A stretch of DNA of 34,646 nucleotides from Candidatus Omnitrophota bacterium (GTDB lineage: Bacteria; Omnitrophota; Gorgyraeia; JABMRN01; RBG-13-46-9): contig CP070780.1 of the NCBI GenBank assembly GCA_020346285.1, positions 1,386,955-1,421,600 of the forward strand, read 5' to 3'. This document shows, in pieces, positions 1 to 12,800 of the stretch (the stretch's first letter is position 1; each line of letters begins with the position of its first letter). The notes below the pieces were generated by a model. The model was not told the origin of the DNA and did no database searches. It was given only the letters and a program-made list of their open reading frames with translations. The position numbers and the translations under genes were made by a program.

Positions 1-752
1 CCGGCTACATAGCCAATCCTCCATCCGGTCATAGAGTATGTTTTGGAAACGCCGTTTACCGTAAGGGTTAATTTCGAAATCTCCTTATTTAACGAACCGA
101 TGGAAACGTGTTCCTCGCCGTCGTAAATGAGTTTTTCATATATTTCGTCGCTTATGACAAAAATCTTTTTGGATATTGCGATTTTCGCGATTTTCTCCAA
201 CAGCTCTTTCCCGAGCACGGCCCCGGTCGGGTTTGAGGGGCTGTTTATAATTATGGCTTTCGTGCGTTTTGTAATATTTTTCTTTATTTCTTCCGGCACC
301 ACGACAAAGCCGTTAGCTTCCTTTGATTCGACGATACGCGGCTCGGCGCCGCTAAGCCTTACCATTTCCGCATAGCTTACCCAGTACGGCGAGATAATGA
401 TGACCTCATCTCCCTTCTGGCACAAGACCTGGAATATATTGAATAAGGCGTGTTTCGCCCCGCATGATATGGCAACCTCGTCCGGCACATGGACAAGTGA
501 ATTGTCTTTTTTTAGCTTTTCGCACACAGCGTTTTTTAACTCTATTGTTCCCGCAGCCGGCGTGTATTTCGTGAAACCTTTTTTAATAGCTTCGATTGCC
601 GCCTCTTTTATATTGAGCGGGGTATCAAAATCGGGCTCGCCTGCTCCAAAACCGATAACATCAAGCCCTCTTTTTCTCATCTCCTTGGCCTTCGCGCTTA
701 TCGCAAGTGTAGGCGAGGATTTAAGTTGCGAAACTCTATCCGAAAATTTCAT
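1..752 (-). CDS. aspC: Class I aspartate/aromatic aminotransferase, 3' end cut off by window edge
   Basis: PLP-dependent transaminase of fold type I, expected to move amino groups between aspartate (or prephenate) and 2-oxo acids in the cytoplasm. My translation from the ATG at 752 gives 250 residues before the window ends; the family is usually about 390-400, so the C-terminal third is missing. Visible marks are GAGEPDFDTP near residues 36-45, the SPSNPTG loop at 171-177, SDEIYE at 201-206 with the Asp that contacts the PLP ring nitrogen, and VSKTYSMTGWRIGY with the Schiff-base lysine at about residue 237. A strong Shine-Dalgarno (GGAGGTGG) lies a few bases upstream at 755-762. It follows the giant gene on the same strand but has its own promoter. 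The exact substrate (aspartate, prephenate or both) cannot be decided here. Confidence 0.93.
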   Translation of the reverse strand, partial: MKFSDRVSQLKSSPTLAISAKAKEMRKRGLDVIGFGAGEPDFDTPLNIKEAAIEAIKKGFTKYTPAAGTIELKNAVCEKLKKDNSLVHVPDEVAISCGAKHALFNIFQVLCQKGDEVIIISPYWVSYAEMVRLSGAEPRIVESKEANGFVVVPEEIKKNITKRTKAIIINSPSNPTGAVLGKELLEKIAKIAISKKIFVISDEIYEKLIYDGEEHVSIGSLNKEISKLTLTVNGVSKTYSMTGWRIGYVA

Positions 753-772
753 ATCCACCTCCAGAAAACGCT

Positions 773-801
773 AATATAACATAATATTATTACTAAGACA
801 A
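773..801 (-). promoter_or_regulatory. Sigma70-type promoter for the aminotransferase gene
   Basis: On the minus strand a -35 box TTGTCT (796-801) and a -10 box TATATT (773-778) are separated by exactly 17 bases. Transcription would start near 766, giving a leader of only about 14 bases that contains the Shine-Dalgarno. This points to an aminotransferase transcript separate from the giant gene. Confidence 0.6.
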
Positions 802-811
802 GCGAAATTTT

Positions 812-854
812 TGAAGCTGTTTCAGGCGTAAATATACGCATAGAAACAGCTTCA
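812..854 (-). terminator. Two-tier hairpin after the giant gene, possible terminator
   Basis: Perfect 12-base arms (812-823 and 843-854) enclose a second inverted repeat, GCGTA/TACGC (826-830 and 835-839), with an AATA loop. It begins 25 bases after the stop of the giant gene. On the minus strand the stem is followed by AAAATTTCG rather than a clean U-run, so as an intrinsic terminator it is imperfect; it could also protect the 3' end of the mRNA. Confidence 0.45.
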
Positions 855-879
855 TAGGTTGGTGTCTAAAAATCCGGCG

Positions 880-3800
880 TTAGAGCGAGGTAGCAATGGC
901 TTTGCGATATTTCTGCCACTTTGCGATGTTTTCGAATACGATTGGCCTTATTTTGAGAGGATTTAAGATATCCAGTAATTGCTCCAGCGTAGAAATAACG
1001 GCGTTTTCTGATACCTGTTGCAGCAGTTTATTTATAGATTCAATAGCTGATTTTTGGTCATTTCCGTTATAATAAAATGCAACGTGCCGCGCTAAAGCGA
1101 CTCTAACTTCGATATCAGGATACTCGTTCTGCTCCGGATGTGAGTCAGTGTAGGCATCGGGAATAACAGTGATATATCCTTTTTCCTTGTATTGGTCTTG
1201 AGCTTGCTTCGCAAGTTGCGGGCCTATGTCGATTTGAGGGGCAAATAAGACAATCCTTCCGTTTTCAGGAAGTTGCTTGTGCGCATTATCCATGGCCTGT
1301 TCGTAATTCTTCCTTGTTTGTTCTGGATTCGCTACGTCTATTTCAAAGGTTATCACTTGATGGGTATCCCTTATATCTCCAAACCCGCTTCTTGCAAGGC
1401 CTCGGTTAATTACTCTAAGCGCCTGCTGGATTTGTGTTTGATTCATCTCCTTCGGCACGCCTACTACGGCTTTTACCGTATCGGCTTTACGGTTTATGGA
1501 GTTAAAGGCTTCAATGGTTTGAGCTTGGCGGGATTCTAAAATATTCTCAAACTTACCGTCATAGGTTGCGTCTGGATCGGTACTAGCATCTCGGCCACGT
1601 TCCGCATTATAATTGCCGATATAAGCTCTATAAACTGTTTTATCTACTCCAATCCCTTGATAAATAATTGTAAGGAGTTCATGCTCCAGAACTTTTTCTC
1701 TGACATCGGGAGTTTCGAGATGAGTGCTTGTTATGTTTGCTGTGTCAATACGATAAACGTCATTGGTCGTCTCATCTATAACGAATTGCTTTAAATGAGA
1801 ATCCCCGGCAACTAACCCAGCATTATGAAGAGCGCCTAGTATTCTTCCAAGGTTAGCCCCAACTGCAATGCGCCTGGAGTCCCCTTCAGAAGTTTTTTGA
1901 AACAATTGAATCAAGTTAGGGCCTATCCACTCTGAAACAAATAGAGCGATATAGCCAGCGCTACCTAATGAAGAAAATAAATAATTGGGCTTAATTCCTA
2001 AATCATCTTCTGCATTTCTATAATCTCTATAAGTTCTTAACTCTACAAGCTCAAACAAACCTTCTTGCGCCCCATTTCGGATAATCGATAGAACCTCTGG
2101 CCTAAGTCTTGTATTTTTACATAAAACTGCTTTATTTCTTGCAGCGCATTCATGAATATCAGGTACACTAACCGGTACATATACCTTATGAACTGGCGCT
2201 ATGGCCTTCTTGCCGCTTTTTGTCCTGGTGCGCAACGAGTTTATGTAATTTCTGCACACCCGTCGGTCAAGCGCAATACCTCGAACATGCACGTCCTGAT
2301 TTTGAAATTGGCCGCGATAACCATCAAGAAGTCTTTTTTCATCTATTTCTTCACCTTCACCGTACTCTAATTCTGCTACATCAATAGAGGCAAAATCCCT
2401 ATCAACTCGAGATCTTTCAGCTTGTGCAAACAAGCGTTCAAATTCCGCCAACTTTTCCGGATTCGATTTTAACGCTTCTTTAATTATATCCGCTTGATAA
2501 AAAAGACCTGTCTGCTTAAGATATTCGACTAATTGCGCGGGTGTGGTATCGCTCCTTTGCGCATACTTTGTTAAGGTTATAGGATCCATCCCGCCACCCA
2601 TGGGGGGTTCAATGTCTGTTGCGTAATTGAATATCCTTGTATCTCTATAAAGAGCTTCTTCAATAGATACAGGAGGTGGATTAGGCCTTTGTTCATATTG
2701 TATCTTCTGGGGTGCCTGCGACCAGTGTATTGTCTTTATTCCTATGGAAGAGGCGTATTTGAGGATTTCCCGTTCGAATTGATTTCTGTCGTAGGGGATG
2801 AATATATGCTGGTATATCTCTTCCACCAGCAAAACAGGTTTTCCGTCTTCCGTTGTTGTTTCAAGATGCGTCCTTGCAATAACAGTGTTTCCTATTAGAT
2901 ATTGAGCGAGTTTGAATTGGCCGTGTAATATGCGGTTTATGAGCTGGCCGTCTTTATTTTGAGCTGTTCTTGAGGTGGCTCTCTGGCATGTGGAATGTGG
3001 TTCTAACCCTGCTCTCATGAAGATATTTGAATCGGAAGTTATTCTGATTCTTGAAGCTTTCTTTAGTTCTTCCTCATCTATTCTCGCCGGCAGGAGGTTT
3101 CTTAAATCGGTTATAAGCTCTTTATTGAAAATACCTTTTCCCTGAGGTGAAGATATAAAGGCAAGGGCGATATTGACAACGTGCGCATCCGGAAGTTTCC
3201 CTTCTTTTAGCGAGGAGATTATATTAAGCAAAGCCTCTACCGCTTCTTCCAAATGCTCTTCTTTATGTTCTTGGGGTAATCTCTCCAGTTCATCTTCGGT
3301 CATATTCAAATGGAGCATTATCTGGGATAAGAGAGATTGGTAGGATATTTCTATTTCCTCCGGTTTCGGTTTTTCTATATAGTAGCTTTTGTCTTCTTTC
3401 CATTTATCGATGAATTCCTGGCTAAAGCCTTTTTCCCTCATCTTTTCATAGTGGACATTATCTTCTAATGAAGGCTTATCCCTATTCTTTGCCATGCCTA
3501 ATACAAGCTTTTTCAGGGATTCTTTGCCTTTTTGGGTAAAGAAGGCGGCTTGAACCACCACTCTCTCGAAGAACTTATCGTTTTGCCAGTATTCCTGGAA
3601 GTTCTCCATGCTACTGTTGAGAAGCGTTTCTTCCTCGTCGCTTAATGATAGAAGCGCCTTTAGTTTGGATGTGAGTATGCTTATCAGGGTTTTTCTCTCT
3701 CTTACAAGTTGTATTCTATTATTTTCTATCTCTGGTTTATATTCATCCATATATTCTTCCGGGAATGCGTTCAACAAAGAGATGTATCTGAAGAATCTCT

Positions 3801-6800
3801 TCAGGTCTTTTTCCCTGCCGGGGTTAAAACTGTTTAGGATGAGGTCGTATAAAGACTTTTCTATCTTCTCTTCGCCAAAGGTATTTATGAAGAATACGAG
3901 AAGTTCCTTCTTTCTTTCAAGATCAGATTCTATCTTGCCCTTCTTAAGCAAGCGGTTTAACGAATCTATGTCCTCTTTGAAGAAGATACCTGTTAAATCT
4001 AAAAATATAGAGAGTATTTCCTCATCGTTCATCTTTATACCCATTATCCGGTCTTTCAGGGAGTCGAAGTCATCTGTTATAAGATCTGTTATACATGAAA
4101 GCGTGTTAAGCAGCTTCTTTCTATCGGTTAATATATCGTTATCCCAATGGGGCATTCCAGGATATAGATATGAGAGGATAGCTAATGGTATATTGTGTTC
4201 TTTCTCTTCCTTATTTAAGATATCCTCTTTAATAAAATCCTTGAATTGATTGTATCTTTCTATATCTTGTTGGTCCAATTCCTTATCTCTTATATTCGAG
4301 GCAAAGAATAAAGAATTTATAATAGATGGGTTTTCTTTATTTAAAAATGAGTGCTTTGCTATTAAATCGCTTATTATTCTATCTGCCCTATTTGAAAATA
4401 GTTCAAATATGCTTCCGATACCACTTGTTGCCCCTATTTGGACATACGGATCAGGATCTTTCAGGGCTTTTTTGAGGAGGTTTTTTGCTTTTTTGGGCTT
4501 GTGTTGGAATATGCCTCCGATACTACATGCTGCTTCTTTTCGGACATTCGGCTCAGTATCTTTCAAAGTTTTTTTAAGGAGACTTTCTGCTTCTTTGGGG
4601 TTGTGTCGGAACATGCCTCCGATACTACTTGCTGCTCCTCTTCGGACATACGGATCAGGATCTTTCAGAGTTTTTTTAAGGAGACTTTCTGCTTCTTTGG
4701 GGTTGTGTCGGAACATGCCCCCAATACTACTTGCTGCTCCTTCTCGGACAGACGGATTCTGATCTTTCAGGACTTTTTTGAGGAGGCTTTCTGCTTCTTC
4801 GGGGTTGTGTTGGAACATGCCTTCAATACTACTTGCTGCTCCTTCTCGGACAGACGAATTCTGATCTTTCAGGGCTTTTTTGAGGAGTTTTTCTGCTTCT
4901 TTGGGGTTGTGTTGGAACATGCCTCCAATGCTACTTGCTGCTTTACTTCGGACGAGCCAATCACGCTTTTTCAGGGCTTTTTTGAGGAGTTTTTCTGCTT
5001 CTTTGGGGTTATGTTGGAATATGTCTGCAATACTACTTGCTGCTTCACTTCGGATGTACCAATCACGGTCTTTCAGGGCTTTTTTGAGGAGTTTTTCTGC
5101 TTCTTTGGGATTGTGCTGGAACATGCTTCCGATACTACCTGCTGCTTTTTTTCGGACATAGGAAAAATCAGACTTTTTCAGGGCCTCTTTGAGGAGTTTT
5201 TCTGCTTCTTCGGGGTTGTGTCGGAACATGCCTGCGATATTACTTGCTGCTTCTCTTTGGATATACGGATTAGGATCTTCCAGGACTTTTTTGAGGAACT
5301 TTTCTGCTTCTTCGGGGTTGTGTTGGAACATGCCTCCAATGCTACTTGCTGCTCTTTCTCGAACAGACGGATTCTGATCTTTCAGAGCCTTTTCTAATAA
5401 TAATTCTCCATCTAAAATAATGCCTGTAACTTCTGCGTCAGTAAGGGCACGAGGCAATGTTTCGGTGGTTTCTCTGGCCTGTGCAAACAAGCGTTCAAAT
5501 TCCGCGTCTTCATTGCCAGCTGCTAAAATCACATCTTCTTCCTCTTCATGCTCTTCATAGATATCCTCTATACCATCGATAGCGTAGGATTCTATGAGCT
5601 TTTTTATCTGTTCGATTCTTAATCTCTCGCTTAGATAAATATCTTTGGATGCCACTTTAAACAGATATCGGCCTATAATACCTCTCTTAAAAGTATTTCT
5701 TGCCGTTATCATTTTATTCATGGAAGATTTCGCTGCGGCAGGTTCGAACCCCGCTTTTACCGTTAAAAATAAACCGAGCTCATCAGGAATGGTTTCCGCA
5801 TCATGCGATAATATTATACGTTCCCTTATCTTTTCCATCTCCCCTCTTAATTTCTGGTTGGGTATGAATATATCGCAGATAATTCTTAGAATATCCCAGA
5901 CAAATTTCAGGGCTCGAATAAACCGTCTGGGCATAAGATATCTCATCTTACCTATTTTAGAAATTCTTCCGTCCCAGTCTTTCCTATTTGAAATAATCTC
6001 TTGAAAATGAGCGAGCTCATGGCCAAGGGCATAGGCAACTTCATCATCATTCAAAAGCTCTGCCGTACTTTGCGGGATTCCTATAATAAGCCCGCCGTCT
6101 TTAGTGATAGCTACAAAGGGGCTTGCTGTGAGTTTTTCGTAAACAAAAAAAGATACTTCTTTAATTTCTTTTAAATCTACGCCATATCGTTCTAAAAATT
6201 TATCTTTATATTCCTCGCTCTGCGCAGCCTGTACGAGCATGGCTCCGATTCTTTCAATTCTTCCCTGCTGTATAGTAAATCTACATTTTAAGCTTGCATA
6301 AATCCAATCGATAGAAGGCGCTTCTCTATCCCATTTTTTAGCTAATCGCTGCGCTAATCCTGTGCCTTCATTATTAGAATTTTCCCTAATCCAGCTTCTC
6401 ATCTCTTGATGGCTAAAATCTACCTTTTTCCTGAAGCTTTCCCATTTGCCTATCTCATATAATTCATGCGCTTTAACAAATTTGAGTGCGTTTTTAGTAA
6501 AAGAACTATCAGCATATATTACAGGTTCGCCATAATATTGGCCTAACCCAATATGTCCTAACAAACCTGTTTTTCTAATGAATGCTTTTATAGGAATTGC
6601 AATTTGGCCTGTATTGTCTCTGTATCGTTCGAGTACCTGTTTTTTTGCTCCAGCTGGCAAGGACCGGAAGTTCTTTAAGTCATCCGGTAACCCCTCCTCT
6701 ATCGCTTTATGGATATCATCATGTTTAGACTTTCTATATTTTCCAGCCGCTAACGCTACGTCTTCTTCTTGACCTTCCGCTTGATCTGTTGCAGTTGGTT

Positions 6801-9800
6801 TTCTATCTACTATGTCAATATTTTGGGGAGCTACATGTAAAATGGCTTTTTCATAAAACCCAAAATCTTTTTGGTTTATTCCTCTGATAGCCATGTTTTC
6901 AAATACTATGCCTTGTTCATCAAGAATAGGTTGTATTCTTTCAATCCACATTATTTTAATCTTACTCTGAACTTTTTTAACATGGTGCCAGCCAAAACGT
7001 TCGGCAATATCTCTTTTTCTTGGTGAAAATGCAAATACCTTCCCGTTCCATGGGGTGCGCATTCGGAACATAGCTGTCTCTGATTCCATTAAGATATCCT
7101 TATGGATATAATTCGCGCTGTGCTGCACAAGGCCTTCAAAAACTTGATATAAATCCATGCCACCGGTTGCAGTTTTCGATATTATGTCCAAGATTTCCAT
7201 GTAATACTGCCCTTGTCTTTTATATAATTCAAACTGTAATATAGCTTTCCCTTCCGGTACAAGGTCTTGGTCATATACCGGCAAATATTCATTGGTTGAT
7301 TCAAATATAACTTTAATACCGCCGTCTTGGGAAAGCGACATTTCTCCCCGGACAACTACCTGATTAAAAGAAGGAAGATATTCGCCAAACAAATTTTCAA
7401 ATTGTTTCTTTGCGGGAGGTTCTTGAGTATGCCTATCGCTTATTAGCAAAGCTTTGTCTAAAAACGCATTAATCTGTCGGATTATTGTATCAGGTAATTG
7501 CCCGGCTCTTATTGGCATATGAGTGCCTTTAGATTGGAAGCCGTCGGTTTTACTCAAATTTAGATTCATTTTTTCTGTTAATGTAACATAAAGAATATCT
7601 TGAATGACGGCAGTATTGACTATATCATCTTCGGCTAATTTTCTTTTTATTTCTTTTTCAACATAGTCAAAGGCCTTTTTTACTTTGAATTCGATTCTTA
7701 ACTCTCCTAATGCCTCTTTTAGCCTCTTTTTATCTTTCTCCGGGGCGCCTTTTCGCGGATCTGCCCTGCTCTTAATCCCATCGATAATCGCGGTTATTTC
7801 TTCCTCTGTGGCTCTTAAAATAATATAGTCCATATTGGAAAGAACCGGCTGAAGCTGTATATCCAGGTTAAGTTTGAACAAAGCCTTGGTAATAGCCTTT
7901 CTTTCCCCTTTTTCTAAGTTCCATAACATGGCTTCTGCTTTGGATTCTTGGTTTACCTCTTTCTTTTTTGTTTCTTTTGTTGAGTCCTCCTGCATCTCGG
8001 GGAACATTTGTTTCTTCAATACTATAGCCCCTTGATTGGTAAAAGACCAATCACCGTTTCCACTGCATTTCCCAAAATCATAATACAAGGGCCCAAAAAA
8101 GATTGCCTCTTTAGTAACGGTTATTGACCGGGTAGCACCAATATTATATCTCTCTGCAAATTTTCTGCCGCCGATGCGGTCGCTTTCTGGTAATTTGGGC
8201 AGAATAACTGCCGGAGTAACCCTTGAAAGGGCCATCCACGCTTTAAGCCAGGCCTTCTCAAGATCAAGGTCAGTCCTCGTGTTATATGCGCCAAAAACCA
8301 CCACACCTTTATCCGTCAGCGCTAATACCGCGTTAGCGAACATTGTCCCGCTTTCATCATAGACTAAAGCAAAAAAACTGTTTGCTTCTAATGCGTGAAC
8401 TATAGGCATTTCGCGGTGTAATCCGTTAGGCGAAAAGCATCCCGGAACGCCTACCCCGGCATTTGCTTCTTCTACAAAGTCCTTTTTAATAACTATTCTG
8501 ACCTTTGTAGGGGCAGTCGCTTTTACTTTATCTTTGCTGTCTTCTGCTTTTTTGATATTTGCGAGAATTTGTCCAATCCTGCTTAATTGCTCTTGAGCTA
8601 ATGGCCTTCCGGAAAGATCTTTTTTCATTTGCTCGGTAAACTCTTTGGCATCATTATACGTAAAAAATTTCATCTGTGACAACTCTTGCGCGCTTATCCC
8701 TTCCGGCTGGTATTTTAACTGTTCGGCTATTTCTATTATTTCATGAGAAATTTGCGCAATATTTTCCCTTATCTGCTCAAGTTGCATAGCTTCCGACAGC
8801 GGTAATATTTCTGTTTCTACCTTAACGCCTTCTTTCCAAAGGCTTTCACTATAGCCTGCCTTCTTTAATTTACTTATTTGCCCCTTGTTTTCTTTTTCAG
8901 CCAGAAGGATTTTTTGAACAGCATTTTTGTCGCCCTTGGACTTCTGATATTTGGTAAGAAGCTTCCGTATTTTTCCCCTCATCCTTTCCCTGTCCGCATA
9001 CGACCCGCCACTATGTCTTGAAAGATTGAAATAAAGATTGCAAATCGTCAATAATTTAGATGTTATGCCTTCATCGCTTAGCATGGCCTCATCTATAGCC
9101 CCTATACCCGTAATTTGTCCGAAAAGCTGCGCCATAAAACGATTTTCAATAGCGGCCATTTCGCCGGGGGTCTGTTTTTCATCAAAACCTTTTCGTAAAA
9201 TCGAATTTATCTCTGAAATTCTACTTTTCAAAATATCTTTAATCTCCGCAGCCAGGCGAGAGTCCGCATTTTTTGCGGCAATATTGCCGATATGCTTCAA
9301 GGTCTTTATCTTTGCCTTTAAACTCCGCTTGCCTTGTTTTGCGCCAATAGCGCCACTTTCGATTTTAAGCATCTTCTGAAGCGGAGCGACTTCTATTATA
9401 TGCTCGGAAGACACGAGGATATTCGTAAAAGTATTCAGGTCATAAATTAAATCTCGTATACCTGTTTTTAAAATACCGAGGCAAAATTCCCGAGCTGTTT
9501 TCTCCCTTATTCCGTACACGTTCATTTTACCAAACAGGCTAAAAACCAAAGAAAAAGCACTTAAGCTTGATACCCAGCCCCTTATGCATTTGCTATCCAT
9601 AGCTAAAACTTCCGGTAATATCTTGCTTGAGCTGAAATTGCTTAATATTCCAAGGTACCCCGTTTTTTCCTCGAAAGACCACCCTTTCATTTGGCTCTTA
9701 AAAATAGCAAAAATCTTTGAATCAATACCTACTACATCGAAAAACTTAACCCATTTAACAAAAACCTGATAGTTACCTTGTGAAAGAAACTCGTCTAACG

Positions 9801-12800
9801 CTTCATGTCCTAAGATTTCCCTAAAAATCGGCATGTAAACGCGCAATTTATCAGATTCTTCATTTACCAGTTTAATTAAATTTTGAGATACATTTTCTGC
9901 AAATTCAAAACGCTTGTTTTCTCCAAAAATGGCATTGACCTTTTCGGATAAAATTCCAGTATAGTTATTTTGCAGATATGTATCTATGGCGCGGGGGGCT
10001 GCTTTTATCATGCTTAAAATAACCTTTATAACCTTCTCGCCGAACATAGACCGAAGATTTTTTAAGTTTTCAAAAAATGTTTTGTTAAAAAGCTTGTTAA
10101 TCAACTTTAGCTCTTCATCTGTAATCTGAACTACATAAAAGCCACCTTGCAGGGGTTTTTTAGAAATAATGCCGAGTGTGCTGTCGATATTTTCTTCTTC
10201 TAAAACGAGAAACGCCCTCAAACTTTCGCCGTCAATAAAATCAGATATCGGATGCCCCTCTATTCTTTTTTCATCTTCCGGGTAGCACCTTTCCCATCCT
10301 ATAATTTTTTTAACTATTTCTTCAGAAAGACTATTTAACCTGGCAACCTCGGTTTCATTTGACAGCATATCAATCAGCGCTTTAACTGACTTCTGGTCTC
10401 TTTTTTCAATGTAACCATGGAATGCATGGATAAGAAAGTTATTCAATTCGACCGAGGATATTCTGCCTAAAACATCCAATAGAGATTTTCTAATAGCTGC
10501 GGTTTCATCCCATAAGACACTTTCGCTTAAATGTGGATAGGCGAGAATTTTTAAACTTTCGGGATGGATTTTTCTAAAAAGTTCTATATTGTCGATAAAA
10601 GCTTTAAAATTAAATGACCGAGATTCCGATATCTTTATCAAAAATTCAGCCAACTGGTATCCATAAGGTAAGCGATTAGTCGCATGAGTCGCGCCGACTG
10701 GCAAATCACGGATTCTACGGCTAAAGTTATGCGGGAATATTTTGGGCGGAAGCTTTACGCCACTTCTTTTGTCCTCCCGAATAAGTTGTATTATTTTATT
10801 ATAGATCTCATCCGAACTTAATAGCTCCGGATTATATCTTGCCGCAAGTATATATAACTGGCCCATATAAGGCGACTCTGCATAAAGCGTCCTGCATTTT
10901 GTAATATCAATTTTTTCTTTCAGCAAAGCAGGTTTTCCTGAAATCATAGTCATGATTTCTATGGCGAAACCTTCCGGCTCTTCAAGCAGAAACTTTTCAT
11001 ACTGCTCCTTAAATTTGGATAAAATAGATTTTTCATTTGAGGCAAAACGAACTATGTAAGCCTGTGCCAAATTCTTTGAACGAGCGGCAAGGGAAACAAC
11101 AAATTCAAAATTATCCTCGATGCTCAAATAACTGCCAAATTCTATATATTTTGATACTGCCTCTATCAGGTCTTCTTTGAGCTCATTATCCCGTATCCTT
11201 GCGTTTATTTTATCTATAATGTTAAAATCCTTGCCGGTATTTAAAAATTCCACGCTAACATGCGTGAGCAGCGCATTTTGGTCTGCTGAAGCATCTGAAA
11301 GAAGGCTAATAAGTTTTTTTCTTGTATCATTATTTAAAAGAAGTTCTTTAAATTTCTCTTCCGCCAGTTTTTGCTGCAATAATTCAAAAATTTTTACATC
11401 TCTTGCTACCGCGAGAATCTCTGCCACAGGAACCGAATACAAAATATCACGGACAGGATTATTTATAATGCGCGCGTCATCCACATATTTCTTTCTGACT
11501 TCCGGCAAGATTTTAACGAAATCGGATATAAAAACCGGCTCCATAATTGCATAAATAAATGTCTCACCTGTGGGAACAAAATTTAAAGTGTCTTTTTCTT
11601 TTTGCGCATATCTCTTTGCCGCATTTGCTAATTTAAGGAAATCCCGCGCGGTATCAACATCTTTACCGGCCATATCAATAATTATTTTCAATGCTTTATC
11701 CGTTGTTAACCCGATGCTGTGTTGCCCTAATCCGATAAACGCGTCCGCATATTCTTCTCCTACGCCCAAGCCGGAAATCTGGGCTAGCTTTTTGATAAAG
11801 ATTTCGTCTTTGATATAACGTTCAAATTCTTGCGGGAAATATGCGATAATTTTTAGTAGGGGGTTAAGCAATGGCCCATAAGAATTATATAGGTAGATTA
11901 TTGGTTCACTTAAAAGCTTTTTTAAAATATCCGGAGTCATTTTATCCATGAAATAATTCGAATTCCCGTATATATATCCGGCAAAACCGGCCCGGTTTTC
12001 CGGACTCAATTTCCGGAAATTATCAAGAAGGCCTTCTTTTTTAAGAAGTTCCGGGACATCCTTGCCTAAACCTGTTAACCTGAAATAATTTATCATTGAT
12101 TCTGTAGCTTTTTTATCATCCCCTTTATAAGCAAGAGTCTCTTCCAAAACGTTGGCAGTAAAAAAGGGATTACGATAATTTTCATCATGAAGATATTCTT
12201 TATTTTGTTTTGAATGGTATATAGAAGCATAATCTATATATAGTTTTACAGCATGCGGTGACCCCAGGTTTAGGATTTTATCCGCGTTCTCTATCATAAA
12301 TTTAATACCTTGAGGATCGGAAAGAACGCCCCAAGTTTTATCCTCAACGGCTATTCCAAAGAGTTTAAAAAGGATTAGATTGGCTTCCTTACGTTTTCCT
12401 CTTTTTCCGCCATAGAGCCGGGCAATATCAGATGCCAAATCTAAAAACTTTTCGTCAATAAGAACATAAAACTGGTCTGACGGCATTCCTGTTTCAAGAT
12501 CCAGCGTTTTGTTCAAAATAAACAGATAATCTTTAATAAATTCGCCCATGGCTTCCATCTGTTTGCTATAACCCCTTAGTGGTATTAAAAAATAAGGATA
12601 TTCACAAGCCCAATAAAGATCATAAACATCAAAATTAAGCTTAGTCATAAATAACAAATCTTTAGCTTCTACCTTGAGTATTTTTCCGTCATCTAACGTA
12701 ATAGATTTACGGTCAGCATAATATCTCTTCGCTTCATCCAGATGTTCAACGGAATCCCCGGAGATTAAACCCAACAACATCTTTTCTTTTTCCAAAATTC

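Noticed and set aside
127-774. Two plus-strand frames at the left edge
   Set aside because: They lie opposite the aminotransferase, whose catalytic motifs on the minus strand are unmistakable.
4438-5397. Long plus-strand frame of 319 codons opposite the HEAT repeats
   Set aside because: It is the mirror of the 102-bp tandem repeat. The minus-strand frame has clear helix-repeat logic and belongs to a 16-kb gene, while the plus-strand product is Cys/Phe-rich low-complexity sequence without a Shine-Dalgarno.
4378-5400. CRISPR-like array
   Set aside because: The period is 102 bp with no unique spacers, and the units code for a continuous repeat protein.
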